This document shows positions 1 through 11,900 of a DNA stretch of 64,000 nt, in pieces. Numbering within the stretch: the stretch's first letter is position 1; every line of letters begins with the position of its first letter. The DNA is taken from NCBI RefSeq assembly GCF_000340215.1, contig NW_006921541.1, positions 2,887,527-2,951,526 on the forward strand, in the 5' to 3' direction. This DNA is from Pseudocercospora fijiensis CIRAD86 (taxonomy: Eukaryota; Ascomycota; Dothideomycetes; Mycosphaerellales; Mycosphaerellaceae). A program made the translations under genes and the position numbers. The notes below the pieces were generated by a model. That model saw only the letters and a program-made list of their open reading frames with translations, had not been told where the DNA came from and ran no database searches.

Positions 1-1502
1 AGATGCATCTTGTAGTTGTATTTTGGTACAACGCCTTCCGTTTCCACATAGACATCACCTTCCGCCTCATCTTCGCCGGTGACGGCATCTGGGACTGAAG
101 AGTGTGGTCCTGACAGTCTCCATCGTCCGCGTAGAGCATCGCGCATGACGGCTTGTGGGAGCATGGAGCCTTGAGGGTGACGGTCGTGTATATGTTCGCG
201 AGTCAGGTAGTGGACGACATCTGCCGGCTCGGAGGTGGTGAGGAGGGAAATGCAGGATCCGTCGCGGAAGAAGCGTAGGTAGCGGAAGTAGGTGACTACG
301 TGGACGGGAGCACCCCAAGTTAAGGTATTGGTGCTGTTCGCTCCTGCTCGAGTGTAGTTGACTGTGCTGATGTAGCAGCCGTTGAAGCGGATTCGAGGTC
401 GTGAGCGGAACATGACACGCCAAGATGACTGATACTGGCTGTGGAGAAGCTCTTCCGTCAAAGCAGCGTAGGCAATTGCCTTCTCCTCTGGGGTCGGTGG
501 CAAGGCGGATGCGCTCTCTGGATCTTCTTCGTCCTTCTCGCCCAGATAGTGTGCGATTTGGTGATTCGCATCGAGTGGGAAGCCATCCACGTCTACAGCA
601 TAGTCATAGTGCATCGCGGGGAAGCCATACGGTGAATCCATGGCGACACGCTTCCAGATAGACTGCTCCGTAAGCACAAGGTAAGCTAGACGCTTGCACA
701 CTAAGGCAAGCTTCATGAATTGAGCGACATCTGTGATGGCCAGCTCAGAAAGCACATGGGTCAAGATCTCCTCAGGCAGTTCAGCAATAGGGCATTTCTC
801 AGGCGGAGACAGGTCAGTGGGCGGCTCAGGAGGTTTAATGCTGAGCTGCGAAAACTCATCGACAAGCTGTTTCACGGTTGCCGGTAGTGCCTCCTCGCCC
901 GAGCGTAGGGAGTGATGGTCGGTCCGGGGCAGTGTGGCGGATGCATTCGTGTTCGTTGCTTTGGACTTCTTGAAGACAGAAGGAGGAAAGTATTTGCGCT
1001 TGTAGGACTCATGAACGCCGTCATCGAGCTATCACCTACCTCAGCATACAGTATCTCACACACAAGGCAGGGGTATCAGACGCACTTTGAACGCTTTGCG
1101 ATAGTGTCTCAGGCTTTCACCAAGCTGCCCTTGTGTTTCCTTTTCTACTGCTTTTTCATAATGCTCGAGAGCCGAACTTGGTTCCCTGTAGGCATCTCTA
1201 TCGTGATCTTGCCCTGCTATACCAAGCTTCAACTGCTCTTCTTTATCTGGCAGGTCGTGATATGCTTTGGGCGCGACTTCCTCATTAAAATCGTCTTTCC
1301 GACGCGCAGTTGATGAGCCAGCCGCGTTCTGTACAGGATACGGCAGCGTTGTCGTGGTATCGTGCTCGCGAGCTTTCTTGGACGTTCCTCCTGCTGTCTT
1401 GTTCCTAGTCGAGACCTCTTCTCGCCACTTCTGTCGGAATGCCTCCAGCTCGGCCTCGTTCTCAGGGGCAGTCATGCTTGGAGTTCTGTCGTCTACACTC
1501 AT
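1..1502 (-). CDS. F-box protein, Pof7/Hrt3/FBXO9 type (3' end outside window)
   Basis: Substrate-recognition subunit of an SCF ubiquitin ligase by family. Two exons are read: 1502-1086 and 1028-1, with a 57-bp intron (1085-1029, donor GTGCGT, acceptor GATAG) that restores the frame into LDDGVHESYKRKYFP. The product is 481 residues before the window edge and is still open. The N-terminal part carries the family's TPR-like helix pair (ALEHYEKAVEKETQGQ, then LRHYRKAFK, about residues 108-138). The F-box begins near residue 220 (LPEEILTHVLSELAI). It is followed by the conserved beta-rich C-terminal domain (SSWRVMFRSRPRIRFNGCYI and TYFRYLRFFRDG). I chose the ATG at 1502 because MSVDDRTPSMTAPENEAE fits the start of this family; an in-frame ATG at 1559 is possible. 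The RIP block begins only about 140 bp upstream of the start. Confidence 0.9.
1029..1085 (-). other. Intron of the F-box gene
   Basis: 57-bp intron. Donor GTGCGT at 1085, acceptor GATAG ending at 1029. Splicing joins RKAFK to LDDGVHESYK, which matches the usual order in this family; the unspliced frame stops after PLPCV. Confidence 0.85.
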
Positions 1503-3334
1503 CGTGAACGAGATCTGATAGGGAGAATGGGCGATGATGATAGTCGGTTTGTTTATCAATAATATGACAACTCAACAAAAGTTGGGGCCCCTTTAGGCTT
1601 AGTGCGGCTCAAAACGGGCAAACGGCGGCCTCTAATTGGTGGACGCGAGGAACGTTAATACCTTAGCGATTCGGAAGGGCGCAGACGTCGCAGTGTATAC
1701 CGCGACGAGCTATAACTTCGATAGCAGTCTCGAAAAGGGCGTCTTCGTCGTATATACCTTATCCGGCGGTATTTGCTCGAAGCGGTATACTCGATCGCGC
1801 TAGTAGCCCTACGGGAAGCGTAATTTAGTACGTACAACCGGTACCGAGGCCCTACTATCGCGAGCTCCGCTATCGGGGTCTTATAAATGCGACACTATCG
1901 ACCCTCTTAGTCGCTATCGTAGCTCTATCGACCTCTACGGCCTTCGAGAAGCTATACGAAATTGTAGTATCCTTCGCTCGCGAGTCCTAAGGAAGGCGCG
2001 CGTCGCGTATACGACTATAGTAGCCGTATATAACGCGCCTACGTCCGGAGATATAACGACTTTAGTAGGCGCGCGGTTATTAATTGCTACTATAATAACC
2101 TAATATCGCGATCGACTATTATAAACTCTACTAGAACCGACCTCGATCTAACTTCCCTAGCCGCTAGGTACTTATTCGCGTCGTACCGGCATAGATCTAA
2201 CGAGGGCCCGCTACTAACTACCTATCGTAGTCTCTCGAGGCCTACCGTAATACTCGCGAAGACGTACGCTTAAGATTAAGGTCTTAAAGGGTCCGAGGTA
2301 TAGAAAGCTATAGTAAGTAGTACGATAGCGGTTATACCCCGATATAGCGGCTAATAATTCTAGTACGAGGAGGTTTATAGTACTCGGTAGGAATTACCGT
2401 AAGAGTCGGTAGTTTTCTTTACGAAGATATAGTAAGACTCGCTACTACTTAGCCCGCTATAGAGGATTCTCGATCTACGGCGGTTCGGCTTATTTCCTTC
2501 GTTTAGTATCGTCCCTCGGAAGCTAAACCTTAGGTAGATATTCGAATCGTAGCTAGTAGAAGGATCGACTATCGCGAAGCCTCTTAAGGTGTTTTATATC
2601 GCTACTAGCCTTTTCTATAACGACGTCGCCGATAAGGCGGCTATAAAGGTCCTCGAGATCTAGTATTAATTCGATATAATATCCGGCTATAGCATTAGCG
2701 TCGCCTTACTCTCGGAGAGTGCTACTCGCGATTAGGAACGGACGGTATAGCTCCCGGCCCTATTTAGCGATAAGTACGCTAAGATAACCTACTTCTTAGA
2801 CTATTTCCGGCTCCTCCGTAACGGTATAGGCTTCGACTAGGTAGCGATACAGAGTTGTCTCTTAACTATATACGGCGCTCCCGTCCGGCGAAAGCCTTTA
2901 TTATTATTATTCGGTCTCGCCCCGCTAGAGGAGTGTCGTAGCGAGTCGAGCGTTATAATAAACTAAGGCGTAGGCAATCGTCGTACCGAGCGTAAGGGAG
3001 AATATAGTATTTAGGGAGGTTGCGGAAGGAAATCTACGATAATCTTAGTGCATTTGTTGTAATTTTTAGCGTGCTATCTGCTTAACGGACATCTTTTTAT
3101 ATCCCTCGATACGATATAAATTTATAGCTCTAGAAGATATATCTTACCGGATTATACCGCTAGAGGTAGACGACGCGCTCCTTCGCCTTAACTTAAGTCC
3201 TTAACGACTTCGTTTGTATTAATACCTCCCTAGCGACGATACCGACGTTATAGTAGTAGGATCTAAGCTAGAGTAGTAAGCGTAAGGTCGAGTGTTCGTC
3301 GTCGTGTCGCGAGAGGCCGTTATTATTATCGCGG

Positions 3335-3386
3335 GTCGCTTTATATCGTCGCTTTATATCGTCGCTTTATATCGTCGCTTTACATC
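3335..3386. repeat. 13-bp tandem repeat, 4 copies
   Basis: Unit GTCGCTTTATATC repeated four times (the last copy has ACATC). It lies inside the RIP block. Confidence 0.85.
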
Positions 3387-5282
3387 TATTAGCTAGTATA
3401 GGCTTAGCGCGCGGCGACGGTTACGTATACAAATAGTAATGTTACGGCGTTGCGCGTCGTCTAAATATTACTACTATAATAACTAATATAGTAACTACTT
3501 CTACGTAGCTATATCTACCTCCTTCTAGTTGTCGATATTACTAGTAGCGACCTCGATAAAGGCGCCCCTCCTATACGGTCTTAGCTGCTATAGCCCTCCC
3601 TAATAGTAAGTCTCTAGCGTATTAGTCGCTATACGCTACTTTCGCTAATATCGAGCTATAGAGATAGACGTTCTACGTAGTATACCGTAGCGAGCCTTTT
3701 AATATTAGGAATTGAATCGCGCTATAGCCGAGATTAAGTACTTCCGCGCTTCTATACGACTTCGCTAACTGCTCGCTATAGGCCGGGCCCCGGTGTATTA
3801 AGAAGCGCTATAAGATATATATAAGCTAGTTACTAAGGAGGTATTACGCCGCGTACGCGAGAACCGTAATATAGATAAGAATAACGGCTTCTCTCCTAAA
3901 CCTCCGCACTACGGCGTTATAGATTACCGGCCGTCTAGGCATATATCGAGATTAGTATCTCTAGTTATAAATAAGATCTACTAGCGGACGGAGTTTCGGG
4001 ACGAAGAATGTATAGTATATATTCTCGTATATCGTCTAGTATATAGTAGTAGAAAGCTAACTCCTATAGATCTCTATATCTAAGTAGTCGTAAGATAAGT
4101 ACCTAGACGGTAACCTTAACGTTATTACTACTTAGGTGTAACGGGAAGAGCAAATAGAAGGGTCTATCGTCTACGTTAATCTATATACGAATGCTAATAG
4201 GCTCGACGAACTCGACGAGTTCGAGCCGAGACTATACCTCTAAAAGTCTAACTCGCTGTTTCCTCGGCATTGTCGCTAGGTATATCCGTCGCGCACCCTA
4301 AGAATATAGCGCTTTTACTAACCGGTTCTAGATCGAATTCGCGCAGATAAAGCTTGCTACTATATAGCCGTTCGGTATAGATCGCTTCGTCGTCGTTCCT
4401 CTATACGCGTATCCTACTATAACGAGCCGAACGGATAGTACCTTCGTATAGAGGGTCCTAGTTAGGTACGACCTACGGTTGTTAGAGGAAATCTGTCTTC
4501 CTAGCGCTATCGATGCTTTACTATAATATAACTAACCCTTCGACTTCCCGCGAAACGATAGCTATATTAAATACTACGACTTCTTCGACGTAGAGGCGGG
4601 AAGGGACTTCGATATAAAAAGGAGGCTATAATTAGTATAGAATGCGGCTAATTTCGGTTATACTTAAATCGATATAGACGACGCGATAGTAATCCTCGAT
4701 ATAGGGCGTAGGAATAGAGAGTTTTATCGTCTAGAGATATATATAGGAACAGGAGAGTAGTACGTTTCCTTAGGACTGCTATAAGCATAGTGCTCGCGCT
4801 CTAGAGACAGACGCTATCGTAACTTAGAAAGAAGGCGGAGGAGCCTAAGTACGGTATCGTAGGTAGAGCAATCTATCTCCTTTAGTCTATAAACTTTCCG
4901 TACTTATTGTCGTCTCTAGGCCGTAATTTGCCCTTACGCGACGTCTTCGATAGCGTAGCGGCGCGTAGGGTACATTTAAAGCTATATCTCGTTCTTGCTA
5001 CGCGTAACGACAATACGCTCTCTAAATAGACAGCGGTACCGGACAAGTTAGAGGCCCTAGATAGACCGACACGTTTAGTTTTAGTCTCTATCTCGTCTTA
5101 GTATAGATAAGAAAGCACGTACCTTAGAAGGCTAGGGGTTTTTTTTTATATATATAAAGTTCTAGTATCCCTAAAACACGCGGGCGCTCCCGCTTAACGC
5201 GGTAGCTCCCGGATACGGGGAAAATTATATATAGGAACTCTAGAATTCGCGGCTATAGCCGGCCGCCTTACGCGAGCGTAAA

Positions 5283-5352
5283 AGGATAGCTAATAGAGGA
5301 TTCGAACCTCTAATACTAAAAGTTATACCCTCGCTAGTCGCTACCCCGTGTC
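5283..5352 (-). other. tRNA-like sequence, decayed
   Basis: On the minus strand a perfect T-arm is visible (AGAGG TTCGAAT CCTCT), preceded by a possible anticodon arm with loop CTTTTAG and a D-arm-like stretch. The acceptor stem is poor. RIP has probably altered several G and C positions. It may be a tRNA pseudogene or the head of a tRNA-derived SINE. No amino-acid identity is claimed. Confidence 0.35.
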
Positions 5353-5459
5353 TCTATAAGGACTACGAGCGAATAACTCTTACTATCTAGAACCGATCTC
5401 ATTAGCTAGAGGGTTATAGAATATAGATAATTGTATAGATTAAAAAAAAAAAGATATAG

Positions 5460-5550
5460 CTAATAAGGGAATTAAACCCCCTATCCGGACGATCTAGCAG
5501 ATCGTAGATCGCCTTACACTAATTTTACTATACCCTTAAAGGTGCGGTCG
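5460..5550 (-). other. Second tRNA-like sequence, decayed
   Basis: Minus strand: T-arm-like AGGGGGTTTAATTCCCTTA followed by TTAGCTATAT, the same 3' tail as the tRNA-like sequence at 5283. A strong hairpin with stem CGATCTA/TAGATCG sits where an anticodon arm would be. The stem is longer than in a real tRNA, so this is a relic at best. Confidence 0.3.
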
Positions 5551-5774
5551 GCTAATATATTCGAGCGAATATAGTTCGGTATCTCGCTAACTAGGGCTAG
5601 CTTTAAATAACTAGCGAGGGTATAACCTTTAGGACTACCTAATTAGCTAGAGGTCTCTATTTACGTAGCGGCTATAAGCGTCCCCGCTCGCTTAGCTCCG
5701 GTTACGTATTGTAAAGCCGCTCCTATCCGACCTCGCCTTTCTTCGCTATAGGAGTACGTATAGTATCGGAAGAG

Positions 5775-6054
5775 AGTAAATAGAGGATTAGCGGAGACGA
5801 CGCGAGGAGCGGGCGAGGTTTAGGAGAGGGACTCCCTTTTCGCCGTTAGGATAGCGCGGATCGATACGTCTTACTAGCATTTCGCAACGACGAAAGCGTA
5901 GGTAGTAAATAGAGGACCGGCGGAGACGACGTAAGGAGCGGACGAGGTTTAGGAGAGGGACTCCCTTTTCGCCGTTAGGATAGCGCGGATCGATACGTCT
6001 TACTAGTATTTCGCGACGCCGAAAGAGTAGGGAGTAAATAGAGGATTAGCGGCG
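5775..6054. repeat. 129-bp tandem repeat, two full copies and a partial third
   Basis: Units start at 5775, 5904 and 6033 with AGTAAATAGAGGA, and the first two match almost throughout. The period is 129 bp, a multiple of three. The third copy ends after about 20 bp. Confidence 0.9.
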
Positions 6055-6904
6055 TACGCGGTCGGTATAACTTTCGTAGCGGTAGCGAGTATAGGAGAGG
6101 AGAGTAAAACATATAGTTAGACATAGGCGACGGTAAGGGTAGGACTATTTTTATTTTATTTCTACCGATTTAGGTACTACCGGAATCGCGATATCTTTAG
6201 ATACGGCCGTTAATTACCTCTAAACTCTAGCTCGTTAATAGCTTTTAGGTATGCGTCGCTAACTCCCTACTTCTATAATATCTTAGGTTGCTAGTCCGTA
6301 TATCTAAAGCTAGCCTTATTCTACGCCTTCTCTAATATCTAGGGCCGATACTTGTTCTCCCTATCTTGTACGGAGCGGAACGCAATATTATATTAGAGGC
6401 CTCGAGTACCTTCTACTAGAAAATAGAATAGGCGGGCCTATTTACTAGGCAGGGTTAGATTAGTGCCGGGTCCGCTAGTCGAGATATAGCTTAGCTACCT
6501 CGGGTCGAAGGTATAGAATAGCTATACCTTACCTACTAATTCGAAGGAAGGCGACCGCGGGTCGAGGATAGGGTATACGAGAAGCGGGAGAGGGTATTCG
6601 GCGAGGGGGTAGTCTTCTACGGCGATAGTCCGGAAACGGAGCTCGCCCTAATATACCTATCCGAGCCTATAGAGGTTAGTACGAGATCAAAAATAGGCAA
6701 TCCTTCCCGACGGGCTAACTTACGAATCTCTTTAGGGCCGGAATCTTACTATCCGCCTCTAAGAAGTCGTAACGATCGAAGGGGTAGGGAGAGCTATCGT
6801 TCTTCGGCTAAAAGGTAAGCTCGACTGCGCCGCCGTCTACTATTTCGTACTAGTACGTCTAGTTACTATTAGCTCTAGTTTCGACGTCTATACGCGGCGC
6901 TAAC

Positions 6905-7390
6905 ACTTATAAACTTAGTATCTAGTTTCGCGTTTATCCTTCTATTAACCGCTATTACGATCTCGTTAGCATATATATCGTAGTAGCGGTTATCGCGGTA
7001 CGCTATATCCGGTTGCCGGCCTATTCTACGGTTCTCCCTTAGGCGATCGAAGATAGGGCTAGTCTCCGGCTTAACGCCGTTATTCTCGTTATAAAGCGAC
7101 TTAGCGGCGAAGTTTAGCTTCTACTACTAAATAGCTATAAAATCGACGTTCTCCTAGTCCGCTATCGCGCGCGTTCTAATCGCTAATATAATAGTGTCGG
7201 CGAAGGAAATCGAGGGGGAAATAGTCGTACTAGACTACGCGAAGTATATAGAAGGGCGGCGGTCGATAGAATAACGGTTAATATCCGTATCGCGCTCTAA
7301 GTTCGTATTAACAATCGCGTTAATATATTACTTCTAGATCGCGTTACGTATACAAACAAATAGGCAGCTACGTATACGCGGCGCGTATAT
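6905..7390 (-). pseudogene. RIP-decayed protein frame, unidentified
   Basis: A minus-strand frame read from about 7390 to 6905 is interrupted only by TAG/TAA. It includes TSPIFDRLRENRRIGRQPDI and NEIVIAVNRRINAKLDTKF. Charge distribution and codon regularity look like real protein. A frame change is needed near 6900 to continue, which could be an intron or an indel. I do not recognise the family. Confidence 0.35.
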
Positions 7391-8913
7391 TACTTCGAGA
7401 TATACTTAGGACTAGGGGGTTTCGAAATGAAGGTCTTTAGAATTGCGCGATACTACCCGAACGAATATCGCTCTTTAAGAGCGCCGAGTACGGGAAATCA
7501 AGCCGAAGAACATACTATCCGAGCTAGCGCACACGTGCTATATCGCTAATCTAGGCCTTTAATACCGAAATTGCCCTCCTAGAATATATAGTCTTAACCG
7601 GCGCTTAGTCTATATGTTTAACCGCGATCTACCTTCCTTTAGGCGTAGCAGGTACCGTTATAGCTTCTTTACCTTCTTCTATATTAAAATCCTCTATATC
7701 CGCCGCCTACAACACTGTCTCTAGATATACCGGACTATCGTTTAGCGAGCTAATGTCTTAGACGCTTAAAGGCGAGTTATAGGCGTCCTCGCCTAATACC
7801 TCTAATCGGCTGTTACTAACACTACTAGCTCTAGTAGGATCTAGTTTTCTAAATAGCCCCTAGCTATATACGCATCTCTCTTTAATAATCGGCGACTAGA
7901 GGATAGTACTCCCGGTAGGACCCGTATAGAGCAATCTACTTAACGCCTAAGGAATCTAGTAGCTATCCTACTAGTCTCCTAACTTTAGGCGCTCTATAGG
8001 GTGCCTATAGCCTTTCCGCGTCGAGAAATTGCGAGATCGATACTACGTAAGATTAGATTACGCCGGTAAACGTAGAGCTTTCTTAGGATCGGTTAAAGAG
8101 GCGCCTATCTACCGAGTACTCTCGCTCTCTCTCTCCCCTCTATACGAACTACTCTATACGAACCTACTATTCGTACTTAGTCCTCCTCCGTAATCTCGGC
8201 CGGCGAGTATCCTACTACTCTCGCAAACTATATACCCTAGATTTAATTAACTAGTTAGGGATAATTTGTCTAAACTAGATCTCGAGGGCTCGTATAGGAG
8301 TAGCATTCCGGGTAACCTTTATTTAATCTATATACTCCGCTAATACTACCTTAGGATCTAGGAATCTTCTAATCTACGGATTCTAATAATCTAACTAGCT
8401 CTGTTAAAGGAACTTCCTAGTATTAATTTCCGAATTATTACGATTCGTAAGCAAGCACTAATCGTATAGGCCCTCCTAACTAGGGTCTCCGCTATCGATT
8501 CTTCGCGATTCGTCCTCCCTAGATCTTAGACTTCTTTCGTAATATCGAACATCTAGCTATTCTATCTATAAATAACTTAGGACTAGTAAGCATTAGAGGT
8601 AGGTAGGCTAATAACCGCGGTCCCTCCTAACCGAGATCCCTAATATCGACTCTTTACAATTCGTATACCTTATACCGCTCTAGGATCCTAATTTCCGAGG
8701 CGTACCTTAACGCTTATATTATCGACGATCTCTACGAGAAAACAACGGCTCGCTCTTAGAATTGTCCCTATCTCCGAGAGGTAGTATATAAGAACGCCTC
8801 GATATCGTCGGTCTACTAATAGTACGTCGTAATTACCTCGCTTTTCGTACGAAAGGCCGCGATTCTTCGAACTCTATAGTACGGCGTACTCGCTTAGCTC
8901 TTCCTTACGTAAA

Positions 8914-11900
8914 ATGTCTTCTCTATCTACTCTATTTTCTTCTAGATCTAAGCGCCCGATACTTACGCTACTAGATATAGAGAGCGCGAAGAAAGGCAAG
9001 AAGCGAGCGATACCTAGCTCTTTTGTACCGCCCGACTTTACGATTAACCTAATATCGGACGATAGTCTATCTAAGTTACGGCGTTCGCGACGATAGCCGA
9101 AGCCGAAGCGGAGATCTAGTTCCCTATTACTAGTTAAAATGTCGACGGGGATAAACGTCGTATAAGACGATAATCCGTTCTAAACGATATCGTATAGAGA
9201 TAAAGAGACGAAGTATAGAGCGGGTATCTCCCAATCTTCCGCTAGGCTATCGTTTCCGTATAACCGTATTCCCGTTACCGGTCCCGCTCCTAGACTAGTA
9301 GTCGAACTACGTTAATACAAATTCTGTTAGATCGTTAAACTAGTGTCTAACTTCTAGAGGAAGAACGGACGATTCTATAGGGTCTATACTCTAGTAGTAT
9401 ATTAGCGCGTAGGTTAGTATTCGAGCGATAACATTCCCTAACTTTAATAGAAAGCCTAACTTTCTACCCGTAGCAACTACGATTCTACTACTATATATCT
9501 ATAGTTAGTATACGACGACGCATCTACCGGACTATTACCTAGGTTACGTCGAGCAAGTCCTGTCGTTAACGATACGTTAGAGGCGTTAGGGACGACGCGC
9601 GACCTCCCTAGCGTATTATCGCTATATACGCAAGGTGTTTTATCTAAAACGCTATCCGATCGTTTCCCCTTTCTTATATCTTTATCTACTAAGCGTCCCT
9701 ATACTCCGCCTACGTACGAGTTATATACTATCGACCCGTTACGTCTAATACTATCTCCTTTGTCGCATTCGGCGTAGAGTTTACCTACCGTTACAATTCC
9801 GAGCGTTAGTCGCAGGTCCGATTCTATATCTATATTAGCAAGCGGCGCTTCTAGTATCTATACTCTACTAAGTCCGATAGGTCGCGACTATAACTAGGAC
9901 GATTAGTCTGTCTTGCCTAGAGACACCGTTATATAGGACGCTAAGAGGCAAGGTCCGACGCTACCGGATATAGAGGTTCCTAATAAATACGGTCTAGACG
10001 CTTTCGATAATTACTACGACTTCGGCGACCTTCTCGATCCTTCTAGACCGATAGACATTGAATTCACGGAGCCTTCCTATAACGCTAACTCTACGAGTTT
10101 AATTAAGAATAGTAGCTCTATCGCGCCTAGAGCTCCGTCGCTAGGGCCTATCTAACCGCTACTTCTACCGAGCCTTCCTTTTACCCCTAGAGCAATACCG
10201 ACGGACACTACTACTATCCCTACTAGTAGGGCTAGAGCTAGCGGTTCTAGTCCTTAGGTGCGAGCTAGTTAGCCTTCTCTAGGGCGGATATCTTTTAAAC
10301 GTCTAAACGATTATAATACCCTCCCTATAGCGGTCGCCGAGGCGTACCGTAGCCTAGGTCGATCGTAGGCTACTAACGCCGACCTCTTACGCCCGGAGAG
10401 GTCTACTCTTCCTAAGGCGCATATCTCGATACTATACGAGGCAGTAATACTTAATATTAGCGATATAGTATATACCTACTAATACTATTAAGCTAAGTAT
10501 TAGATCCGTAAAGCATCGAACGTCCGAGTAGATAGTAAACCGTCTTCTTCTACGGACAAGAACGGTATAGTATTTATAATATGTTGCGGTAGCAGCGCGG
10601 TAAAAGGTATGTTTCCGATCCCTAAACTACCTCCGTTGCTACGGCGACTACTTACTATAGATCTATCTAAGGATATAGAAGTAAGAACGTTCTAGGAGAA
10701 CATTCGAGCCTATAATTGCCGCCTCGCAATAACTTCGTTTATAGCTAAGCGTAATATACGGGTGTTAGGGTATAGTTCGTTCTAGATCTATAGGGAAGCG
10801 TATTATTTAGGCGGCGGTCTCTTCGCTCCGACGGAAGATCCCTAATACGCGTAGCTATACTTTTACGACCCTATATATACTACTAAGAGGCATATATAGA
10901 AATCCGGCGATCGTAGATATACTAGCCGGAACTAGAAATCTATACTATCGCTATAGCTAGACTACGGCACTATAATCGCGTTATATAAGATAATTACGTA
11001 ATATAACGCGCTATATTACAAGTTCGTCGCGGCTCGGGAAATGTTTATATCCTCCTAAGGACCTAGGCGCCTCGTTCTTAAGGCTATAGACCTTAGTTTA
11101 GTCTACGAAGGTATATAGGACGCGCGTCGATATAATAAGCCGGTCGTAAACGAAGTAGCCGCCCTCTATCCGGATTACGATCCGGAAGCTATTAGCGGAA
11201 TAAGGGATTTTGTAGTAGCAGAGCGGTTAAGTACGGGAGAGGTATCTACTACTCTATATCGTATAAATCGCTACTATCTATACTACTTCCCTATATATTA
11301 CGTCCTCCTCTAGGCGGCTAGAACTCCTAGGTTTTCGTAGGAGAACTAGTTTCGTACGCGTAGCAGGAGGCACGTTACGCTTAGGGATTACTTTAGGTAC
11401 ATTTTGCACTATCGACTGAACTAATTTCCTACTATCTTCTACGGTCGCCGACTCCTATAATAATTATACGTCGACGCATATACCGTAGTAGACTTAAACG
11501 ACCTACTTTTCCTAGGCAACTATTAGAAAGAAGTATAGGCAGATACGTACGACTTAAAACAACCGAAACAGCGTAGTACGCGCGCACTATTAGGCAATAA
11601 GAATAAATACGATATCTAACGAGAGTTATCTCGATAGATTAGCGAAGACCTACGTTACGATATTCTTCGAACTAAGGTATAGTACGGGGAATGCGAGGGA
11701 AGCGTACGTTACGGTTTGCTATAGCGGAACCGTTTAGTCGTCCCTACGAACGGGGCTCTATTATCCGATAGTATCCTATAAGCTCTACGAATAGTTCTCC
11801 CGTCCTCGTACGTCGGCGGCGATTAGTAGATTTTATAGTGCTACCGAGATTCTATAGCTATTGTCGGCTACTTCGGCGTCCCTACGTACTTTATTACGTT

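Larger units (their letters stand above)
1640..8913. repeat. RIP-saturated repeat DNA, family not identified
   Basis: From about 1640 CpA and TpG become very rare on both strands while TpA and CpG stay common; 2101-2160, for example, has neither CA nor TG. This is the signature of RIP on a multicopy sequence. I could not name the element. Protein-like stretches interrupted only by TAG/TAA can be read on the plus strand at about 4142-4500 (motif YVNLYTNANRLDELDEFEPR) and on the minus strand at about 7390-6905. They match no transposase I recognise. The stretch may be cargo or the 5' part of the Helitron to its right, or several older elements. Confidence 0.75.

Noticed and set aside
8914..9096. 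Separate 60-codon gene
   Set aside because: It is in phase with the Helitron frame and is its N-terminus up to the first RIP stop.
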